NCBI GenBank assembly: GCA_902496005.1
Contig: CABUZI010000063.1
Coordinates: 1 to 9,394, forward strand
From: an uncultured Collinsella sp.
Lineage (GTDB): Bacteria; Actinomycetota; Coriobacteriia; Coriobacteriales; Coriobacteriaceae
Direction of reading: 5' to 3'
Length of the DNA stretch: 9,394 nucleotides
Shown: positions 5,066 to 9,394 of the stretch, in pieces
Layout: each line of letters begins with the position of its first letter
Numbering within the stretch: position 1 is the first letter of the stretch
The notes under the pieces: generated by a model
Databases searched by the model: none
Told to the model about the DNA's origin: nothing
The model's input: only the letters and a program-made list of their open reading frames with translations
Program-made: the position numbers and the translations under genes

Positions 5066-6046
5066 TTGGATATCATCGAGCTTCTAAAATCTGCCTTCAT
5101 GGGCCTGGTCGAGGGCATCACCGAATGGCTGCCTGTTTCGTCGACCGGTCACATGATCTTGGTGGACGAGTTCGTCAAGATGAACGTGAGCGAGACGTTC
5201 TGGAACATGTTCCTGGTCGTGATTCAGCTCGGCGCCATTCTGGCCGTCTGCGTGCTGTTCTTCCATGAGCTCAATCCGTTCTCGCCCAGCAAGGGCAAGG
5301 AGGGCCGCCGCGACACCTGGGTGCTGTGGGGCAAGATTGTGCTTGGCTGCATTCCCGCCGCGGCAATCGGCCTGCCGCTCAACGACTGGATGGAGGAGCA
5401 TTTCTACAATGCTCCCGTCGTGGCGCTGGCGCTCATTGTGTACGGCGTGCTGTTTATCGTGATCGAGAACTGGCGCGCGAGCAAGCGCGAGGAAATGGCC
5501 GTTGCCGGTTCGTTTGGTTCGCGTGCTGTGGTGTCGGGTGGACGTCCCGCCGGTGCGCACTTTGCGGCGCCCGCCGCGGCTACCGCTGAGGATGAGGACG
5601 ATGACGAGAATCTGGACTTTGGCTCCATCGCCACGCTCGAGGACCTGAGCTGGAAGACTGCGCTGGGTATCGGCTGCTTCCAGGTGCTTTCGCTGGTGCC
5701 TGGTACGTCTCGCTCCGGTTCTACCATCATCGGCGGCCTGCTTTTGGGCTGCACGCGTTCGGTGGCGTCCAAGTTTACGTTCTTCCTGGCCATCCCGGTC
5801 ATGTTTGGCGCGAGTGCGCTCAAGCTGGTCAAGTACTTCATCAAGGGCGGCACGTTCGGTGCCAATGAGGTCGCTATCCTGGGCGTGGGCTGCGTTGTGG
5901 CCTTTGTGGTTTCGCTCATCGCCATCAAGTGGCTCATGGGCTTCGTCCGCCGTCACGACTTCAAGTGCTTCGGTGTCTACCGCATCATCCTGGGCATCGT
6001 AGTGCTCGCATACTTCTTCGTTCTGGAGCCGATGCTCGGCCTCTAA
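5066..6046 (+). CDS. uppP: Undecaprenyl-diphosphate phosphatase UppP/BacA with enlarged hydrophilic loop
   Basis: UppP is a polytopic membrane enzyme that dephosphorylates undecaprenyl pyrophosphate, recycling the lipid carrier for peptidoglycan and other wall polymers; it also lowers bacitracin sensitivity. The first catalytic motif is complete near the N-terminus: E16, E20, then PVSSTGH with H29. The second, PGTSRSG, has the catalytic Arg at R216. Hydrophobic segments include about 46-66, 88-108 and 116-136. The protein is 326 residues from the TTG, against about 270 for typical members. Most of the excess lies between W136 and PGTSRSG, where an Ala/Gly-rich stretch leads into an acidic run (E175-D184). 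The TTG start is chosen for its ribosome binding site and because it gives a normal UppP N-terminus; a GTG at 5045 would add seven residues. The gene is monocistronic by context, with its own terminator. Confidence 0.95.
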   Translation: MDIIELLKSAFMGLVEGITEWLPVSSTGHMILVDEFVKMNVSETFWNMFLVVIQLGAILAVCVLFFHELNPFSPSKGKEGRRDTWVLWGKIVLGCIPAAAIGLPLNDWMEEHFYNAPVVALALIVYGVLFIVIENWRASKREEMAVAGSFGSRAVVSGGRPAGAHFAAPAAATAEDEDDDENLDFGSIATLEDLSWKTALGIGCFQVLSLVPGTSRSGSTIIGGLLLGCTRSVASKFTFFLAIPVMFGASALKLVKYFIKGGTFGANEVAILGVGCVVAFVVSLIAIKWLMGFVRRHDFKCFGVYRIILGIVVLAYFFVLEPMLGL

Positions 6047-6093
6047 CTTAGTCGACACTGCGCGGCGGCCAGGGCGACAACTTGTCATTCAAT

Positions 6094-6132
6094 GGGGGTG
6101 GCATGACCAAAAGGTCTATGCCGCCCCCTTTT
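6094..6132 (+). terminator. Intrinsic terminator of uppP
   Basis: GGGGG (6094-6098) pairs with CCCCC (6124-6128), GGCAT (6100-6104) with ATGCC (6118-6122), and GACC (6105-6108) with GGTC (6113-6116) around an AAAA loop, with one bulged T and a T·G pair. Four Ts (6129-6132) follow. It lies 47 nt after the uppP stop. Confidence 0.85.
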
Positions 6133-6207
6133 CATGCCAATTTGTTCGCCCTGACCGTCGCTCGCTGCTGTTGCCATGACATCGGCGGTTTCGTGATTGT
6201 CAATAGA

Positions 6208-6240
6208 TTGGTGCAGAGTAACCTGACCCCATTGCACCAA
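6208..6240. repeat. 8-bp inverted repeat TTGGTGCA ... TGCACCAA
   Basis: TTGGTGCA (6208-6215) and TGCACCAA (6233-6240) are perfect inverted copies separated by 17 nt that include AACCTGACCCC. The element is about 75 nt upstream of the pcrA -10. Symmetry and length suit a protein-binding site or a mobile palindromic repeat. There is no T tract, so it is not a terminator. Confidence 0.55.
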
Positions 6241-6312
6241 ATCCGCTGGGGCGAGCCTGACGGTGACGCACGGAGTCGTGGTGTGATTTGCGTCGGTGTC
6301 CGCGCGGCTCGG

Positions 6313-6318
6313 TATACT
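6313..6318 (+). promoter_or_regulatory. Probable -10 element of pcrA
   Basis: TATACT matches TATAAT at five of six positions. Transcription would start near 6325, giving a leader of about 55 nt. TTGCGT (6288-6293) is a possible weak -35 at 19-nt spacing. A start near 6325 also rules out the upstream GTG at 6296 as the initiation codon. Confidence 0.5.
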
Positions 6319-6367
6319 GGTACGGCTCAAACTATGGCGTTGCCCGCAGGCGCGCCGTCCGTCAGAT

Positions 6368-6373
6368 GAGGAG
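6368..6373 (+). promoter_or_regulatory. Ribosome binding site fixing the pcrA start
   Basis: GAGGAG lies 6 nt before the ATG at 6380. The frame is open further upstream to a GTG at 6296, but no comparable site precedes that codon. Confidence 0.8.
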
Positions 6374-6379
6374 TCGCCC

Positions 6380-9283
6380 ATGACCCAGCCCTTGCCCTGG
6401 GAAAAGAACGCCGCGGTACCCGTGCCGCCCACGCCGGAACCCGTGCCGCTCGATGCATACACCGCCCCCGCTGCGCCGGAGCCCGAGCTCGTCCCGCTCG
6501 ACATCTACGACGCTCCCGCGCCGGCACCCAAACCCGCCAAGCCGCTCGTCGACCTCGACAGCCTTAATCCCGCCCAGCGCGAGGCGGTCCTGACCACCGA
6601 GGGTCCGTTGCTGGTCCTTGCCGGCGCCGGCTCGGGCAAGACCCGCGTCTTGACCTTCCGCATCGCACATATGCTCGGCGACCTGGGTGTTAAGCCCTGG
6701 CAGATCCTTGCCATCACGTTTACCAACAAGGCCGCGGCCGAGATGCGTGAGCGTCTGGCGGCGCTCATTCCCAGCGGCACCCGTGGCATGTGGGTGTGCA
6801 CCTTCCATGCCATGTGCGTGCGTATGCTGCGCGAGGACGCTGATCTGCTGGGCTACACCGGTCAGTTCACCATCTACGATGACGACGATTCCAAGCGCAT
6901 GGTACGCGATATTATGCAGGCGCTCGGTATCGAGCAAAAGCAATTCCCCATCAATATGATCCGCAGCAAGATCAGTTCGGCCAAAAACGCCATGATCGGC
7001 CCTGAGGACATGCTCAAATCCGCCGACAGCCTCAACGACAAAAAGGCCGCGCAGGTCTACCTGGAGCTGGAACGCCGCCTGCGCGCCGCCAACGCGATGG
7101 ACTTCGACGACCTGCTCGTGCGCACGCTCGAGCTGCTGCGCACCCGCCCCGAGGTGCTCGACAAGTACCAAGAGCGCTTCCGCTACATTAGCGTCGACGA
7201 GTATCAGGACACCAACCACGTCCAGTACGAGATCGCCAATCTATTGGCCGCCAAGTACCAAAACCTCATGGTCGTGGGCGACGATGACCAGTCCATTTAC
7301 AGCTGGCGTGGCGCCGACATCACTAACATCCTGGACTTTGAGAAGGACTTTAAAAACTGCAAGACCGTCAAGCTGGAGCAGAACTACCGCTCTACGGGTC
7401 ACATCCTGAGCGCCGCCAATGCCGTGGTGCGCCACAACTCGCAGCGCAAGGACAAGCGCCTGTTTACGGCCGAGGGCGACGGCGAGAAGATCCAGGCCTT
7501 CCAGGCAAGCGATGAGCGCGACGAGGGCCGCTGGATTGCCGGCGAGATCGAAAAGCTGCACTCCAAGGGCACGAGCTACGATGACATCGCTGTGTTCTAC
7601 CGCACCAACGCCCAGTCGCGTATTCTCGAAGATATGTTTCTGCGCGCGGGCGTGCCCTACAAGATCGTGGGCGGCACGCGATTCTTCGACCGTGCCGAGA
7701 TCCGCGACGTCATGGCCTACCTTAAGATGATCGTGAACCCGGCCGACGAGATGAGCGTCAAGCGCGTCATCAACACGCCGCGTCGCGGCATCGGCTCCAC
7801 CTCGATCCAAAAGATCGAGCAGCTGGCGCGCGACAACCGTTGCTCGTTCTTCCAGGCCTGCGAGATCGCAACAGCCGAGACGGGCATGTTTAGCGCCAAG
7901 GTGCGAAACGGCCTGTCGAGCTTTGTGTCGCTGGTGTGCGAGGGCCGTCGCATGGACGGCGAGCTCAAGGACGTCGTCGAGATGATCGTCGATAAGACGG
8001 GCCTGCTGCAGGCTTTTCGCGCCGAAGGCACCATGGAATCCGAGAGCCGCGCCGAGAACATCCAGGAATTCCTGGGCGTCGCCGCCGAATTTGAGGAGAC
8101 GCACGAGGATATCGAAGGTACGCTCGAGAGCTTGGAAGAGCTGCGCGCTGCCGGTGTTGCCGATGTGCCTGTCAGCGCCGAGCCCGAGCCCGTCGTGGTG
8201 AGCGCGCCTGCGCCCGAACCGGGGCCATCTGCCCCGGTATCCTCGTTTGAGGCGCTCGTTGGCGCGCGTGACGCCGCGGGCTCCAATCCGCTCGATAGCT
8301 TGGCCGCTCCGGCGCTGTCTCCGCAGGATGCCCTGGCCGCCGCCATCGCGGGCAACGCGTATGCCGCGCCGACGGAGATGCCGGCGGGTGCCGTGCATGC
8401 CGACGAGATCGAGCGCACCTACGGTCCGCTCACCTGTAAGGCGCTGCCGGCGCTCATGGAGTGGCTGGCCCTGCGCTCCGACTTGGATTCCCTGGCCGGC
8501 GAGACGCATGCCATTACCATGATGACCATCCACTCCGCCAAGGGCCTGGAGTTCCCGGCGGTGTTCGTGGCCGGCATGGAGGAGGGTATCTTCCCGCACG
8601 TGCACGACTTTGGCGGTAGTGACGATCCGGGCAAGCTCGAGGAGGAGCGTCGCTTGGCCTACGTCGCCATCACGCGTGCCCGTAAGCGCCTGTTCTTGAC
8701 CTATGCGGCCACGCGTCGCACCTACGGCTCGACTTCTGCCAACCCGCGCTCGCGCTTCCTCAACGAGATTCCGTTTGAGGATATCGAGTTTAGCGGTATC
8801 GGCTCTGCCGGTTTTGAGGGCACGGGCTGGGAGAAGCGCGGCGACCGCCACGGTACCTTTGGCTCGGGCATGGGCTCGGATATGTACGGCGGCAAGGTGT
8901 TTGGCTCGCATACGCGCTCGACCGGCGGTTCCGGTTCGCGCGGCGGATCGAGCTTCGACGACTTCTTTGGCGGCAGTAGCTACGGAACCGAGCGCCATCG
9001 TGGGGTCTCGCCCGACGCCGGCCGTGTTGCCTCGACCTTTGGCTCGGGCGCGCCGCGAGCCAAAAAGCCGTCGTCCAAGGTGTCGCCGACGGTGGAGCGC
9101 AAGGTCGATCGTGCCAGCGCGTCGCAGGACTTTGCCGCGGGCGATACTGTAAGCCACAAGACCTTTGGCACGGGTACCGTGATCTCGGTCGCCGGAGACA
9201 TGATCGAGGTTCAATTCGAAAAGACCGGCCAGATCAAAAAGCTGATGAAGGGCTTTGCTCCGATCGTCAAGCTGAATGCCTAA
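6380..9283 (+). CDS. pcrA: ATP-dependent 3'-5' DNA helicase, PcrA/UvrD family (superfamily 1A), with low-complexity extensions
   Basis: PcrA/UvrD helicases unwind DNA during nucleotide excision repair, displace proteins such as RecA and act at transcription-replication conflicts. The core motifs are present: Q-motif LNPAQREAV (Q66), Walker A GAGSGKT (82-88), motif II DEYQD (273-277), VVGDDDQSIYSWRG (motif III), LEQNYRS (motif IV), TIHSAKGLEF (716-725) and VAITRARKRL (762-771). The family signature GMEEGIFPH follows motif V. A small C-terminal domain (about 921-967, GDTVSHKTFGTGTV to FAPIV) resembles the Tudor-like domain through which PcrA/UvrD bind RNA polymerase. At 967 residues it is well above the usual 720-780. 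The excess is a Pro/Ala-rich N-terminus (1-58), about 110 Ala/Pro/Glu-rich residues (575-687) in domain 2, and a Gly/Ser-rich linker (about 799-920). The ATG at 6380 is chosen over the GTG at 6296 because of its GAGGAG site. Confidence 0.96.
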   Translation: MTQPLPWEKNAAVPVPPTPEPVPLDAYTAPAAPEPELVPLDIYDAPAPAPKPAKPLVDLDSLNPAQREAVLTTEGPLLVLAGAGSGKTRVLTFRIAHMLGDLGVKPWQILAITFTNKAAAEMRERLAALIPSGTRGMWVCTFHAMCVRMLREDADLLGYTGQFTIYDDDDSKRMVRDIMQALGIEQKQFPINMIRSKISSAKNAMIGPEDMLKSADSLNDKKAAQVYLELERRLRAANAMDFDDLLVRTLELLRTRPEVLDKYQERFRYISVDEYQDTNHVQYEIANLLAAKYQNLMVVGDDDQSIYSWRGADITNILDFEKDFKNCKTVKLEQNYRSTGHILSAANAVVRHNSQRKDKRLFTAEGDGEKIQAFQASDERDEGRWIAGEIEKLHSKGTSYDDIAVFYRTNAQSRILEDMFLRAGVPYKIVGGTRFFDRAEIRDVMAYLKMIVNPADEMSVKRVINTPRRGIGSTSIQKIEQLARDNRCSFFQACEIATAETGMFSAKVRNGLSSFVSLVCEGRRMDGELKDVVEMIVDKTGLLQAFRAEGTMESESRAENIQEFLGVAAEFEETHEDIEGTLESLEELRAAGVADVPVSAEPEPVVVSAPAPEPGPSAPVSSFEALVGARDAAGSNPLDSLAAPALSPQDALAAAIAGNAYAAPTEMPAGAVHADEIERTYGPLTCKALPALMEWLALRSDLDSLAGETHAITMMTIHSAKGLEFPAVFVAGMEEGIFPHVHDFGGSDDPGKLEEERRLAYVAITRARKRLFLTYAATRRTYGSTSANPRSRFLNEIPFEDIEFSGIGSAGFEGTGWEKRGDRHGTFGSGMGSDMYGGKVFGSHTRSTGGSGSRGGSSFDDFFGGSSYGTERHRGVSPDAGRVASTFGSGAPRAKKPSSKVSPTVERKVDRASASQDFAAGDTVSHKTFGTGTVISVAGDMIEVQFEKTGQIKKLMKGFAPIVKLNA

Positions 9284-9345
9284 CTGCGAGGTTGACCGGG
9301 CGCGCCGGGGGCTTTGGTCGCCTGCTCGGACAGTCCTGCTCGCAC

Positions 9346-9368
9346 GGAGAGCACATTAAGTGCTCTCC
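9346..9368. other. Strong hairpin downstream of pcrA without a U-tract
   Basis: GGAGAGCAC (9346-9354) and GTGCTCTCC (9360-9368) form a perfect 9-bp stem with an ATTAA loop. An outer GCAC (9342-9345) can pair with GTGC (9374-9377) across a 5-nt bulge. It starts 62 nt after the pcrA stop. No T run follows, so if it ends transcription it is not a standard intrinsic terminator. It may be part of a leader or repeat belonging to the next region, beyond the window. Confidence 0.5.
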
Positions 9369-9394
9369 GGCTCGTGCGGAACTCGCGATCGACC

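Larger units (their letters stand above)
6047..6379. other. 333-nt intergenic region between uppP and pcrA
   Basis: This gap holds the uppP terminator (6094-6132), an 8-bp inverted repeat (6208-6240) and a likely pcrA promoter (-10 at 6313-6318). Between about 6133 and 6207 and between 6241 and 6312 I see no convincing element. Open frames crossing it run through the terminator and lack ribosome binding sites, so no small gene is called, and no tRNA-like fold was noticed. Confidence 0.6.

Noticed and set aside
5084..6088. Minus-strand open frame opposite uppP (334 codons)
   Set aside because: The translation is unusually rich in charged residues and His and mirrors the membrane protein's codons. 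There is no support for a real gene.
6082..6369. Possible 95-residue gene in the uppP-pcrA gap
   Set aside because: Its start codon lies before the uppP terminator, which it reads straight through. It also crosses the inverted repeat and promoter, has no ribosome binding site and resembles no protein family.
6296..6379. Upstream GTG start adding 28 residues to the helicase
   Set aside because: The likely -10 at 6313-6318 lies inside this extension, and the strong GAGGAG site points to the ATG at 6380.
7241..9214. Very long open frame on the minus strand opposite the helicase gene (657 codons)
   Set aside because: It lies wholly within a gene with all helicase motifs. Its translation is compositionally biased (rich in His, Arg, Ala and Leu) with no recognisable domain, as expected from the complement of GC-rich codons.

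Overview
This window is GC-rich and gene-dense, with strong GC bias at third codon positions. Protein style and gene content suggest a high-GC Actinomycetota member, most likely a Coriobacteriia gut bacterium such as Collinsella. That is inferred from sequence style, not from a search. Six protein genes are supported: five complete and one cut by the left edge. No rRNA, tRNA, CRISPR array, insertion sequence or phage gene was seen.

Layout, left to right. The 3' nine-tenths of purH (end of purine synthesis) runs off the left edge and ends at a clean intrinsic terminator. Next is an unrecognised acidic 248-residue protein with a 15-nt tandem repeat near its 3' end. A 180-nt intergenic region rich in inverted repeats leads into a two-component operon: an OmpR/PhoB-type response regulator, then 9 nt later a small two-helix histidine kinase resembling the BceS/GraS intramembrane-sensing family. 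A bidirectional terminator and a long multi-stem hairpin separate the kinase from a convergent universal stress protein gene on the minus strand. Divergent from that gene is uppP (bacA), encoding undecaprenyl-pyrophosphate phosphatase and probably starting with TTG. After another terminator and a 333-nt gap with an inverted repeat and a likely promoter comes a pcrA/uvrD superfamily 1 helicase of 967 residues. The window ends in a hairpin-rich non-coding tail.

How the genes relate. Most look like separate housekeeping units, each with its own promoter or terminator; only the regulator and kinase form an operon. One suggestive link is that BceRS-type systems usually sense peptide antibiotics acting on the undecaprenyl-pyrophosphate cycle, which UppP serves, and both lie within 2 kb here. 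No BceAB-type ABC transporter is visible.

Nothing here is clearly a new system. The more interesting points are sequence oddities in known families: a kinase H-box without the usual Thr/Asn, about 43 extra hydrophilic residues in UppP, and about 110 extra residues plus low-complexity ends in the helicase. Several structured intergenic elements may be dispersed genomic repeats.
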